From positions 1 to 64,000 of the forward strand of contig NZ_JAUMKB010000008.1 of the NCBI RefSeq assembly GCF_030519375.1: a stretch of 64,000 bases of DNA, read 5' to 3'. Position 1 is the stretch's first letter, and every line of letters begins with the position of its first letter. The notes beneath the pieces are model-generated. The model saw only the letters and a program-made list of their open reading frames with translations. It searched no databases and was not told where the DNA came from. Positions 43,833 to 52,016 of the stretch are shown here, piece after piece. Position numbers and translations under genes: made by a program. This DNA is from Mucilaginibacter tolerans. Lineage in GTDB: Bacteria; Bacteroidota; Bacteroidia; Sphingobacteriales; Sphingobacteriaceae.

Positions 43833-44939
43833 TTAATTTGAAACGTTTAATATTTCGACAGCTTTTGAAAAGACGCCATTTGCTTCAAACCCCCCTGCAA
43901 TTAAAATCTTATTGCCAGTACTGGCAATTCCGAATGCATCGTTTGTCTTATCTAATTGAGCAGTAGACCATTTATTAGTCTCGACGTCGTAAATGTCTAT
44001 AGTTTTTGACTGCGTAAGTTGATTATTCGAATAAACATATCCTCCTATAAAGAATATCTTGTTTCCTGCCGACACTGCTTTAAGGGCCTGCCTCGCTTCA
44101 CTGAGCTGAGCGGTAGTCCAGCTATTAGTGGTTACATCATATATGTCAACTGTTTTAGACTCTTGGGTTCCGCTGGCACTAATAGTGCCGCCTGCAAATA
44201 CAACCTTGGTGCCGACTGCTGCACCAGCTAAATTATATCTTGCTTCGCTCAATTGCGCGGTTGTCCAGCTATTATTTGATGCATCATAAATATCAACGCT
44301 TGCTGTAATTCTAGGATCAATACTTGCGCCGCCAGCAATGAGAATTTTGTTTCCGGCAGCGGCCGCCGCCATACCCATCTTTGGCTGGCTTAGTTTAGCA
44401 GTGCTCCATACGTTTGACGTCACATCGTATATGTCTACTATATCCGACATTGTATAGGCAATGTCACCACCAGCGAAGACTATTTTATTAGCTGTCGCAG
44501 CTGCGCCCATGCCCGACCTTGCTAAGCTGAGCTTTGCGGTCGTCCAACTATTTGATGCAACATCATAAATATCCACGATGTCTGTAAAGCCTTCAGCACC
44601 GTCAAGCAATCCACCAGCAAATACAATTTTGCCACCAATAGAAGCTGCAGTGGGAACCGCTCTGCCCTGACTCAGATGGGTCGTACTCCAACTGTCACTG
44701 GCTGCATCATAAATGTCAACCGTATTTGAAACCATATAGGTTGTCTTGACTCCACCAGCGAACAAAACCTTATTCCCGAAAGCTGCACCTGCAATATTAT
44801 ATCGGGCTTCGGACAGGCTTTCAGATGTGACCGTAAATCGTTGATCTGTCGACTTAACGGACTGTTTATTGGATTCCTTGTTGCACGATGTATAGATGAA
44901 CAAAAATAGAACAAGTGAAAGGAAAATTTGGGGCTTCAT
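43833..44939 (-). CDS. Kelch-repeat beta-propeller lipoprotein
   Basis: A 368-residue lipoprotein (lipobox YTSC, Cys19). It contains seven kelch repeats of about 46 residues, each with the pattern A-x-GNKxxFAGG, a divergent loop and xxVDIYDxxxNxWxTAxLS. Repeats end at DIYDAASDSW, DIYDVASNSW, DIYDVTSNVW, DIYDASNNSW, DIYDVTTNSW, DIYDVETNKW and a degenerate EILNVSN. Seven blades would close a single propeller. Likely a surface binding protein; ligand unknown. Convergent with the oxidoreductase gene. Confidence 0.9.
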   Translation of the reverse strand: MKPQIFLSLVLFLFIYTSCNKESNKQSVKSTDQRFTVTSESLSEARYNIAGAAFGNKVLFAGGVKTTYMVSNTVDIYDAASDSWSTTHLSQGRAVPTAASIGGKIVFAGGLLDGAEGFTDIVDIYDVASNSWTTAKLSLARSGMGAAATANKIVFAGGDIAYTMSDIVDIYDVTSNVWSTAKLSQPKMGMAAAAAGNKILIAGGASIDPRITASVDIYDASNNSWTTAQLSEARYNLAGAAVGTKVVFAGGTISASGTQESKTVDIYDVTTNSWTTAQLSEARQALKAVSAGNKIFFIGGYVYSNNQLTQSKTIDIYDVETNKWSTAQLDKTNDAFGIASTGNKILIAGGFEANGVFSKAVEILNVSN

Positions 44940-45031
44940 GATCTCAGTTTAGGTTATGGTAATTAAATAGATACAATTTTCTGGGCACTCAGCCTTATTC
45001 AAAAATAATTAAAATGGCTACATTTACAAAC

Positions 45032-45526
45032 ATGAAAAAACTAGCTCTTATTTTAAGTCTGATTATTGTTGCAGGATGCACTCAGGCTCAAACTAAACCT
45101 GATATAGAACACATCCCTCATTTTAAAATATTAAAAGCCGATAGCACCTATTTCAGCTATACCGATCTAAAAAAAGATAAACCGGTGATGATCATTTATT
45201 TTTCGCCCGATTGCAGCCATTGCCAGCACCTGATGTATGAGATGAAGCCTAAAATGAAGCAGCTTAGCGATATACAAATTGTGATGGTGACTTTCACTGA
45301 ATACACTATGCTGAAGATGCTGAAAAACTTCAACCGGGATTTTGACCTGGCGAAATATCACAACCTAACCGTGGGTACTGAAGGGCATACCTATGTGGTT
45401 CAAAAATATTACCAGGTAACCACCACACCGTACATAGCTGTGTATGACCACAAAGGCAACCTGGTTAAAGCTTTCGAAAAAGTGCCTAAGCTGGATACCC
45501 TGATAGCTACTGTTAAGAAAGCGTAA
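45032..45526 (+). CDS. Thioredoxin-like lipoprotein
   Basis: A 164-residue periplasm-facing redox lipoprotein. The lipobox VAGC gives Cys16. The thioredoxin fold has the active-site CxxC as SPDCSHCQHL (Cys61, Cys64), a cis-Pro region QVTTTPYIAVYD and GNLVKAF. Similar TlpA-like proteins reduce or isomerise disulfides of exported proteins. An ATG six codons upstream is in frame; I use the ATG at 45032 because it gives a clean lipoprotein signal. It ends 3 nt before the opposing transglutaminase stop. Confidence 0.87.
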   Translation: MKKLALILSLIIVAGCTQAQTKPDIEHIPHFKILKADSTYFSYTDLKKDKPVMIIYFSPDCSHCQHLMYEMKPKMKQLSDIQIVMVTFTEYTMLKMLKNFNRDFDLAKYHNLTVGTEGHTYVVQKYYQVTTTPYIAVYDHKGNLVKAFEKVPKLDTLIATVKKA

Positions 45527-45529
45527 GTT

Positions 45530-46516
45530 TTATTGCTGCTGTTGTTGCTGTTGCTGTTGTAACAGCATTTCCATGTAGCGTTGATAGCTGTTTTTAGGAA
45601 ACGTCGTTACAGGCTTATGCTCGGGCATATCAATAAACTCTCCGGGTTGATGCATAGACGGCGCATCGTCTTCATAGCCGACTGCCACCGAAACATCTAA
45701 CCGATGCTCCGATGCGCCTTTGTAAACACCCTTTACAGGCGAGCAGTCCAAAAAATTTCGGCCCACGGCCAATCTCACGTGCATTTCATTGGCAATGCAG
45801 TTATTAGTAGGATCGATGCCCAGCCAACCATAATCTGGTATATAAGCTTCGGCCCAGGCATGTGTTGCACCTTCGCCGCGCATGGTGGTGCTTCGGTGTG
45901 TGCAGATATAACCGCTTACGTAACGTGCAGGTATACCAACTAATCTCAGCATCAATGTTAAAATATGGGCGAAATCCTGGCAAACACCGGCTTTTAGCTT
46001 CCATATTTCATCCATGGTCGTTTCTACTGATGTGACCCCCTTTATATATTGGAAATTATCGTACACATAGCGCGAAAAGCGAAGTACCGCCTGGTAAGGC
46101 GTGTCATCTTTGGATTTTTCTGCTTCAACCAATGCTTTAAGATCGTTAAAGCCCTCAAAATGCTCCAGTCGCAAAAAGTCTATATATGGCACCATATAGC
46201 GTAGTTGCTTCAGGTCTTCCCATTGTTGTGCAGGAAAAATGTCGTTGCCTGGCAATTGTTTGTGTTTGGTTTGAACCAGTATTTTGGAATTGATCAGCAA
46301 GGCTGAATGTGGTTCGCTGTATGTGAAACTTCCCACTTTGTTTCCGTAGTAATCAATAAAGGTATCGATCACAGGGTCACCGCTAATGTGTATTTCCTGT
46401 TTGATTACCTCCTGCCATTCGTCCTGTATAGGGTATAAAATGATTTGGTTAGCGCTGTCGCGGACAGGCGCCGGGTAAGTATATTTTGTTAAGTGTTGAA
46501 TCTTAAATTCAGGCAT
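45530..46516 (-). CDS. Transglutaminase-like protein with polyglutamine C-terminus
   Basis: A 328-residue cytoplasmic-looking transglutaminase/protease-fold protein. An N-terminal beta domain (KIQHLTKYTYPAPVRDSANQ) precedes the catalytic domain: Cys179 in KAGVCQDFAHILTLMLR, His219 in GATHAWAEAYI and Asp235 in WLGIDPTNN, a complete triad. The protein ends in nine consecutive Gln (320-328), encoded by mixed CAG/CAA codons. It is the third gene after a circularly permuted ATP-grasp gene and an alpha-E gene, a conserved set predicted to make or modify a peptide-like product. The poly-Gln tail is unusual. Confidence 0.92.
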   Translation of the reverse strand: MPEFKIQHLTKYTYPAPVRDSANQIILYPIQDEWQEVIKQEIHISGDPVIDTFIDYYGNKVGSFTYSEPHSALLINSKILVQTKHKQLPGNDIFPAQQWEDLKQLRYMVPYIDFLRLEHFEGFNDLKALVEAEKSKDDTPYQAVLRFSRYVYDNFQYIKGVTSVETTMDEIWKLKAGVCQDFAHILTLMLRLVGIPARYVSGYICTHRSTTMRGEGATHAWAEAYIPDYGWLGIDPTNNCIANEMHVRLAVGRNFLDCSPVKGVYKGASEHRLDVSVAVGYEDDAPSMHQPGEFIDMPEHKPVTTFPKNSYQRYMEMLLQQQQQQQQQ

Positions 46517-46540
46517 AATAAAATCTCAATAGGTTATCAA

Positions 46541-47473
46541 TCAGGAATTGGCAAAATAGTGATTATTCAACGCATCGCCAATACCATATAGCTGGCTGCG
46601 AATCTGTGTCAGGAACAGATGCAGCCCTTCTTCTTTTATCGTCTTTACCGAACTATATTTGATATGGCTCTGCAATCTTCCGATATAAAAAGAAAGCTCC
46701 CGGTAATCATCAATGTTGCTGTCGTTTTTCAGGCGTTCAAAATAGCGTTGAATGTGATTGACTGAATAGATCACCGAACGAGGGAAATCATTGTTCAGTA
46801 CAACCTGTTCTAACACATTTTCTGCCTCAAAACCCTCGCGGTAGGTTTTCAGATAAAGCTCATAACCACCTAACGATAGCAGCAGGTGTTTCCAGTAAGT
46901 GGTATCGGTCAAAAGGTCCGGGTTATCATCTATCGAACCAAATTTGGTGTCCAGAATGTCGACTGACTGTATCCCACGCTCCAGGTATTTGCCGATGTTC
47001 ATATAGCTACGACCTTCGCCACGTTCCATTGTGATCTCTACCGTGCCATAATACAGCATCACCTGCTTAATGAGCACATCCAGCACGCTAACGGGATCAT
47101 CTTTTTTCAGGGCGTTATCAATGCGGTTATCTTTCACTGTATGATAATATTCATTCAGGCACTGCCATAAATCTTTAGTGATATGTTCCTGAACACCACG
47201 CGCATTTTCTCGGGCCAGCGTAATAATGTTCAGGATAGAATTCGGATTATTCTTTCCACACACCATATACCGCATTACCGCACGGCTATCGTTACCCAGC
47301 TTTTGAGTTTCCTCATCATGCCCTGCAAATATGCGGATCACTGGCTCCCAGGTAAACTCCTGCACTGTATCCTGCGACGAGGCATAATTGATCTTGAGCA
47401 TGCGTAAAATACCGTCGCTGCGCTCCACATAACGGCTTAACCAATATAAACTTGCTGCTACCCTGCTTAACAT
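46541..47473 (-). CDS. Alpha-E domain protein
   Basis: A 310-residue all-helical protein of the alpha-E family (DUF403), always found with a circularly permuted ATP-grasp partner and a transglutaminase. MLSRVAASLYWLSRYVERSD is the diagnostic N-terminus; ENARGVQEHITKDLWQCLNE and FPRSVIYSVNHIQRYFERL also fit. Biochemical role unknown; a scaffold or substrate-binding function is inferred. Starts 75 nt after the ATP-grasp gene and ends 24 nt before the transglutaminase gene. Confidence 0.92.
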   Translation of the reverse strand: MLSRVAASLYWLSRYVERSDGILRMLKINYASSQDTVQEFTWEPVIRIFAGHDEETQKLGNDSRAVMRYMVCGKNNPNSILNIITLARENARGVQEHITKDLWQCLNEYYHTVKDNRIDNALKKDDPVSVLDVLIKQVMLYYGTVEITMERGEGRSYMNIGKYLERGIQSVDILDTKFGSIDDNPDLLTDTTYWKHLLLSLGGYELYLKTYREGFEAENVLEQVVLNNDFPRSVIYSVNHIQRYFERLKNDSNIDDYRELSFYIGRLQSHIKYSSVKTIKEEGLHLFLTQIRSQLYGIGDALNNHYFANS

Positions 47474-47548
47474 ATTGTGATGTTTCGAATATCGGATTTA
47501 CGATTTCGAATTTAGATTTTACTTAATTATTTCATTTAATCTTTAGGC
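47474..47548. repeat. Low-complexity AT-rich spacer inside the ATP-grasp operon
   Basis: The 75-nt spacer has repeated TTTCGAAT / GATTTCGAATTT words in 47479-47515. It is similar in style, though not in sequence, to the hairpin repeats in other operon spacers of this window. Confidence 0.4.
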
Positions 47549-48994
47549 TCATGCCAATACCCATGTATCTTTACTTCCCCCGCCCTGCGAGCTGTTTACC
47601 ACCAGTGAGCCCTCTTTCAGAGCCACTCGTGTTAAGCCGCCTGGGACAATTTCTATTCCGTCTGGTCCGCAAAGGGCATAAGGCCGAAGGTCTATCCTGC
47701 GTGGATGTAAGCCACCCTGCATATAGCAAGGTGCCGCCGACAGGCTGATAGTTGGCTGTGCAATAAAATTGCGTGGATCCTTTAGTATTTCTTTTTTATA
47801 ATCCTCAATTTCCTCATCGGATGAAGCGTGCCCCATCAGCATACCATAACCGCCACTGCCGTTGGTCTTCTTTACAACCATCTTATTGATGTTCTCAAAC
47901 ACGTGTTCGCGCTCATCCTGATTGCTTAACTGGTAGGTCGGCACATTTTTCAGAATTGGTTCCTCATTCAGATAATACTTAATCATCTCCGGTACATAAG
48001 CATAAACCGCTTTGTCATCCGCTACGCCATTGCCGATTGCATTGACTATAGCCACGTTTCCGGTACGATAAGCGCCCATAATGCCCGCCACACCCAATAT
48101 ACTCGCCGGGTTAAATACCAATGGATCGAGATATTCATCATCTACGCGGCGATAGATCACATCCACCTGTTGTAACCCGATGGTGGTTTTCATATACACC
48201 TTTTGATTTTTTACTACCAGGTCGCGGCCTTCAACCAATTCTACTCCCATTAACCTAGCTAATGTAGTATGTTCAAAATAAGCCGAATTGTATATCCCCG
48301 GACTTAATAAAACGATAGTTGGGTTGCTGATCTGTCTTGGCGACAAGGAAAGCAGGTTCTTATAAAGAATAGTTGGATACTCCGTAACACTGCGCACTGA
48401 ACATTGCGGCATCAGGTCAGGAAATAAACGTTTGGTGATCTCCCGGTTCTCCAGCATATAGCTTACACCTGATGGCGTGCGCAGGTTGTCCTCCAGAACA
48501 TAAAATGTTCCGTCGTGATCACGGATCAGGTCGATACCGGCGATATGAACATAGATGTCGTAGGGTACCTGCAACTGATACATTTCTCTTAAAAAATGCG
48601 GACAAGAGTAAATAATGTCGATCGGCACGATGCCATCCTTTACGATGAACTGGTTGTTATAAACGTCTTTCAGAAAAAGATTAAGCGCATTGAGTCGCTG
48701 CTTAATGCCCTTCTCTACGAAGGCCCATTCGTCGGCAGTGATGATCCGTGGAATAATATCAAAGGGGAAGATCTTTTCGATGCCTTCTCCGCTACTATAA
48801 ACCGTAAAGGTAATACCCTGGCTCATGAACAGCCTTTTGGCCAGCTCTTCCTTACGCGACAGGTCCTCCGCCGACTCCCTCGACAAATAATCGATAACTT
48901 TGCTGTAATGGTCGCGTATATCATTCTCGCCATACATCTCGTCCCAAACGCCTTTAATGGGGCTATATTGACTAAAATAACTTGATTCCTGCAT
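47549..48994 (-). CDS. Circularly permuted type 2 ATP-grasp protein
   Basis: A 481-residue member of the circularly permuted type 2 ATP-grasp family. Evidence: YFSQYSPIKGVWDEMYGEND, HIAGIDLIRDHDGTFYVLED followed by NLRTPSGVSYMLENRE, VVKKTNGSGGYGMLMG, and RRIDLRPYALCGPDGIEIVP with GGLTRVAL near the end. ATP-grasp enzymes join a carboxylate to an amine or thiol, so with alpha-E and transglutaminase partners it is predicted to build or modify a small peptide. The substrate is unknown. First gene of the operon, behind a long AT-rich region. Confidence 0.94.
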   Translation of the reverse strand: MQESSYFSQYSPIKGVWDEMYGENDIRDHYSKVIDYLSRESAEDLSRKEELAKRLFMSQGITFTVYSSGEGIEKIFPFDIIPRIITADEWAFVEKGIKQRLNALNLFLKDVYNNQFIVKDGIVPIDIIYSCPHFLREMYQLQVPYDIYVHIAGIDLIRDHDGTFYVLEDNLRTPSGVSYMLENREITKRLFPDLMPQCSVRSVTEYPTILYKNLLSLSPRQISNPTIVLLSPGIYNSAYFEHTTLARLMGVELVEGRDLVVKNQKVYMKTTIGLQQVDVIYRRVDDEYLDPLVFNPASILGVAGIMGAYRTGNVAIVNAIGNGVADDKAVYAYVPEMIKYYLNEEPILKNVPTYQLSNQDEREHVFENINKMVVKKTNGSGGYGMLMGHASSDEEIEDYKKEILKDPRNFIAQPTISLSAAPCYMQGGLHPRRIDLRPYALCGPDGIEIVPGGLTRVALKEGSLVVNSSQGGGSKDTWVLA

Positions 48995-49340
48995 GATTCT
49001 CCGGCTAATGTGTGATAAATTGATCAGTTATTTTTTAAGAAATTGTAATTTATGAAGTATTTTATCAAAAAAACAAATGATTTTTAATAAATTTTCATAA
49101 AAAACTAATTAAATGTATGAAATTTTTATTGATAATCTTAAAATTTATGAAATATTAATAATATAGAGTGATTTTTTAGGTATAAAATAATAAAAAACAA
49201 CTTTAATTTGGTTAAAAATAAAATGAACCGGAAATTTCTTATCGGATTGTGATCGGTTTTCATAAAATGTTTAAGGTTGCGATGCGGAGCGTTTCCATAT
49301 AATACATTTAGTATATTCGCTTTGTTTCAACTTCACAATT
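48995..49340. other. AT-rich divergent intergenic region
   Basis: 346 nt between the divergent ATP-grasp and APC antiporter genes, very AT-rich at 49020-49240. It must hold both promoters, yet I find no exact TAnnTTTG with a proper -33 element on either strand. No small gene, repeat or RNA is convincing here. Confidence 0.6.
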
Positions 49341-50666
49341 ATGGCCGGTCAGCAAGGCTCCAATAAATTAGGACTATGGACAAGCACCTCACTTGTCGTT
49401 GGCAATATGATCGGCTCCGGAGTTTTCCTGATGCCCGCGGCAATGGCTGCTTATGGGGGGATTGGTCTGTTGGGTTGGTTGTTTTCAGCCGTGGGAACCT
49501 TCTTCCTCGCTAAAGTCTTCAGTAACCTAAGTAAACTGGTGCCCAACTTAACGGGTGGCCCTTATGTGTATACACGTAAAGGATTTGGCGATTTTGCAGG
49601 GTTTTTAGTGGCATGGGGGTACTGGTTAGCCAATTGCGGCGCCAATGCAGCTATTGTTATTTCATTCATCAGTGGGATGAGTGTATTCTTCCCGGTGCTG
49701 AATACCAACGCCACGGCAGCTATTCTTACAGGATTGGCGTCTATCTGGATAATTACAGGGATCAATTCATTTGGGATAGCGTTATCGGGCAGGTTTCAAC
49801 TGGTTACTACCATCCTCAAGTTATTGCCTCTTATCTTAATATCAGTGGGCGGTTTATTCTTTTTAAGAGCAGAAAATTTTCACCCTTTCAACTTAAGCGG
49901 TGAGCCAATTTTTTCAACGATAACCAGGACAGCCACCATGACCATGTTTGCCTTTGTGGGTATAGAGTGTGCAACTATTCCGGCAGGAAGCACCGAGCAT
50001 GCAGCGAAAACTGTATCAAGGGCAACGATGTTAGGTATGCTGATCTCGACCGTCGTGTATATCCTGGGCAGTATTAGTATTATGGGTATTATTCCGGCCG
50101 TTCTGCTTAAACAATCTGCTACCCCCTATGCTGATGCGGCGGCTATTATTTATGGCCCGGCCGCAAGGTATATTGCAAGCGCAGGTGTGGCTATTGCCGC
50201 TTTCGGAGCTCTGAACGGCTGGACATTAATACAAGGACAAGTACCTTATGCCGTGGCGAAGGATAAATTATTCCCCGGAATATTTGGACGGCTTAATAAG
50301 AAAGGTGTACCTGCTATTGGTATGGCTATCAGCAGCGGGATGACAACCTTGCTGCTATTAATGAATTATACAAAAGGTCTGGTGGAACAGTTTAAGTTTC
50401 TGTTGCTATTGGCTACGCTCAGCATCCTGATACCTTACCTGCTCTCAGCAGGTGCTTATATTATTTTAGGAACCAAGAGGAGCGCTCTGCATAAAGCAAG
50501 TCTTACCAGTGTGGTGATTTTGGGGTTGCTGGCTTTTATTTATTCCTTATGGGAGATATATGGCTCCGGTGCAGAGACCGTATTTTACGGCTTTCTGTTC
50601 CTGATGGCGGGTGTTCCGTTTTATATTTGGTTGAGTTATAAGAAGCATCAGGAAGAAGAAAATTAA
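49341..50666 (+). CDS. APC-family amino acid antiporter (AdiC-like)
   Basis: A 441-residue inner-membrane transporter with about 12 hydrophobic segments. The first carries the unwound substrate loop GNMIGSGVFLMP (21-32). Glu209 in FAFVGIECAT and Trp294 in ALNGWTLIQGQ occupy the places of AdiC Glu208 and Trp293, which handle arginine/agmatine exchange. That points to a basic amino acid/polyamine antiporter, but the exact substrate is not fixed. A broken gene follows after 7 nt. Confidence 0.88.
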   Translation: MAGQQGSNKLGLWTSTSLVVGNMIGSGVFLMPAAMAAYGGIGLLGWLFSAVGTFFLAKVFSNLSKLVPNLTGGPYVYTRKGFGDFAGFLVAWGYWLANCGANAAIVISFISGMSVFFPVLNTNATAAILTGLASIWIITGINSFGIALSGRFQLVTTILKLLPLILISVGGLFFLRAENFHPFNLSGEPIFSTITRTATMTMFAFVGIECATIPAGSTEHAAKTVSRATMLGMLISTVVYILGSISIMGIIPAVLLKQSATPYADAAAIIYGPAARYIASAGVAIAAFGALNGWTLIQGQVPYAVAKDKLFPGIFGRLNKKGVPAIGMAISSGMTTLLLLMNYTKGLVEQFKFLLLLATLSILIPYLLSAGAYIILGTKRSALHKASLTSVVILGLLAFIYSLWEIYGSGAETVFYGFLFLMAGVPFYIWLSYKKHQEEEN

Positions 50667-50673
50667 TTTAGTG

Positions 50674-51081
50674 ATGGAGCAGCAAGAATTTAGTAATTAC
50701 ATTATATCTGAATGAATACGATACTAACCCCAATTTGAAAATTGCTGCAAGTTTAAATCGGATGGAATTATCGATATTCAATATGAAAGTAACCAAGGCC
50801 TGGTTGCTTTACGGGTTACAACTCAGCACAGGGAAGTCACTATTGGATTTTCAGCAAATGAAAATCAGTTTGGTTTTCATTTGCATATGAACCAACTTGG
50901 TGCAACGACAGCTGATGAACAATTAAAAGAAGCCATAAATTTTATTGACGATATAATCGGAGATAAAGAGACGATAATTTATACTAACATCGATGGCTAT
51001 ATGCTTGGCAATCTAGATGAAATAAGGAAATACCAACTACCGGACGAATTAATTGCCACCACCACCTGGAGTAAATTATAA
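50674..51081 (+). pseudogene. Broken gene for a ~135-residue unknown protein
   Basis: The ATG at 50674 opens MEQQEFSNYIISE and meets a TGA at 50713 and a TAA at 50725. Just downstream the same frame becomes good protein again: NCCKFKSDGIIDIQYESNQG to KYQLPDELIATTTWSKL, ending at 51081. Between the two, the +1 frame reads LNEYDTNPNLK, so an insertion and a compensating deletion around 50708-50740 would restore one protein. A conventional caller would report only the last 64-66 residues. Family not recognised. A read error cannot be excluded. Confidence 0.5.
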
Positions 51082-51116
51082 AGGCCCGTTACTAGCAGTA
51101 AAGAGCCTTATTTTTT
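51081..51116 (+). terminator. Terminator after the broken gene
   Basis: AAGGC (51081-51085) with GCCTT (51105-51109) and an inner TTACT/AGTAA pair form a hairpin followed by TATTTTTT-type sequence. It lies between convergent genes. Confidence 0.6.
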
Positions 51117-51133
51117 AGAATCACCTTGTTTAA

Positions 51134-51925
51134 TTATTCCCCATGCGACTGTTCATGCAATTCTTCCTGCCTGAACAGTTTTGCGCTGAAGTAATCATTA
51201 TTCATGCGCGAAATATTGGTCAGCTTAATTTCCTTCGGACATTCCGCTTCGCAGGCACCCGTATTGGTGCAGCTGCCAAATCCTTCCTCATCCATCTGTG
51301 CCACCATGGATTGTACACGTCGATAACGTTCCGGCTGGCCTTGCGGCAACATGCCTAATTGCGATACTTTCGCTGAGACAAAAAGCATTGCCGATGCGTT
51401 TTTGCAAGCAGCCACGCAAGCACCGCAGCCAATACAGGTTGCTGAATTGAAAGCCTCATCAGCGATCACTTTAGGAATAGCTATTTCATTGGCATCAGGT
51501 ACGCCACCAGTATTTACCGATACGTAACCGCCAGCTTGTTGTATACGATCGAATGCTGAACGATCTACCGCCAAATCCTTTATTACAGGAAACGGTGCAG
51601 CACGCCACGGCTCGATAGTGATGGTCTGTCCATCGTGAAAGCTGCGCATGTGCAACTGGCAGGTGGTAATAGCGCGTTTTGGTCCGTGAGGGTGACCGTT
51701 GATATATAAGGAGCACATTCCGCAGATACCTTCGCGGCAGTCGTGATCAAAATAGATCGGGTCTTCGCCCTTGTGAACAAGGCTTTCATTCACCACATCC
51801 AGCATTTCGAGGAAAGACATATCCGGCGAAATACCTTCGGCTTTATAAGTCACAAATTTACCCGCTGTTTGCGCATTCTTTTGGCGCCATACTTTCAGCG
51901 TCAGGTTCATGTTTCCGTTACTCAT
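51134..51925 (-). CDS. sdhB: Succinate dehydrogenase / fumarate reductase iron-sulfur subunit
   Basis: A 263-residue electron-transfer subunit. The 2Fe-2S cluster motif is [15 protein letters not shown], with a further Cys in TTCQLH. The 4Fe-4S and 3Fe-4S ligands are [15 protein letters not shown] and [15 protein letters not shown]. It passes electrons between SdhA and the haem subunit SdhC. Last gene of sdhCAB; a hairpin repeat separates it from sdhA by 91 nt. Confidence 0.97.
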   Translation of the reverse strand: MSNGNMNLTLKVWRQKNAQTAGKFVTYKAEGISPDMSFLEMLDVVNESLVHKGEDPIYFDHDCREGICGMCSLYINGHPHGPKRAITTCQLHMRSFHDGQTITIEPWRAAPFPVIKDLAVDRSAFDRIQQAGGYVSVNTGGVPDANEIAIPKVIADEAFNSATCIGCGACVAACKNASAMLFVSAKVSQLGMLPQGQPERYRRVQSMVAQMDEEGFGSCTNTGACEAECPKEIKLTNISRMNNDYFSAKLFRQEELHEQSHGE

Positions 51926-51941
51926 TCTTATTTAGATTTGA

Positions 51942-52010
51942 GTTGATTGAGTTGGATCAAGTTGATTAAGTGAGCAGTTTAAACCAATCAACTTATTCAA
52001 CTTAATCAAC
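51942..52010. repeat. Long near-perfect hairpin between sdhA and sdhB
   Basis: The left arm 51942-51967 (GTTGATTGAGTTGGATCAAG, then TTGATT) and the right arm 51986-52010 (AATCAACTTATTCAACTTAA, then TCAAC) pair with only about three mismatches and one bulge over 25 bp. Built of the same GTTGATTAAGT words as 16125-16217. Confidence 0.8.
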
Positions 52011-52016
52011 CATTCA

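Noticed and set aside
45536..45562. The CAG/CAA run as a phase-variable microsatellite
   Set aside because: The codons are mixed, not a pure repeat, and length change in threes would not switch the frame. Kept only as a protein-level observation.
48995..49340. Search for a small RNA or short gene in the AT-rich divergent region
   Set aside because: Only frames of under 20 codons and no stable hairpin with a T-tract were seen.
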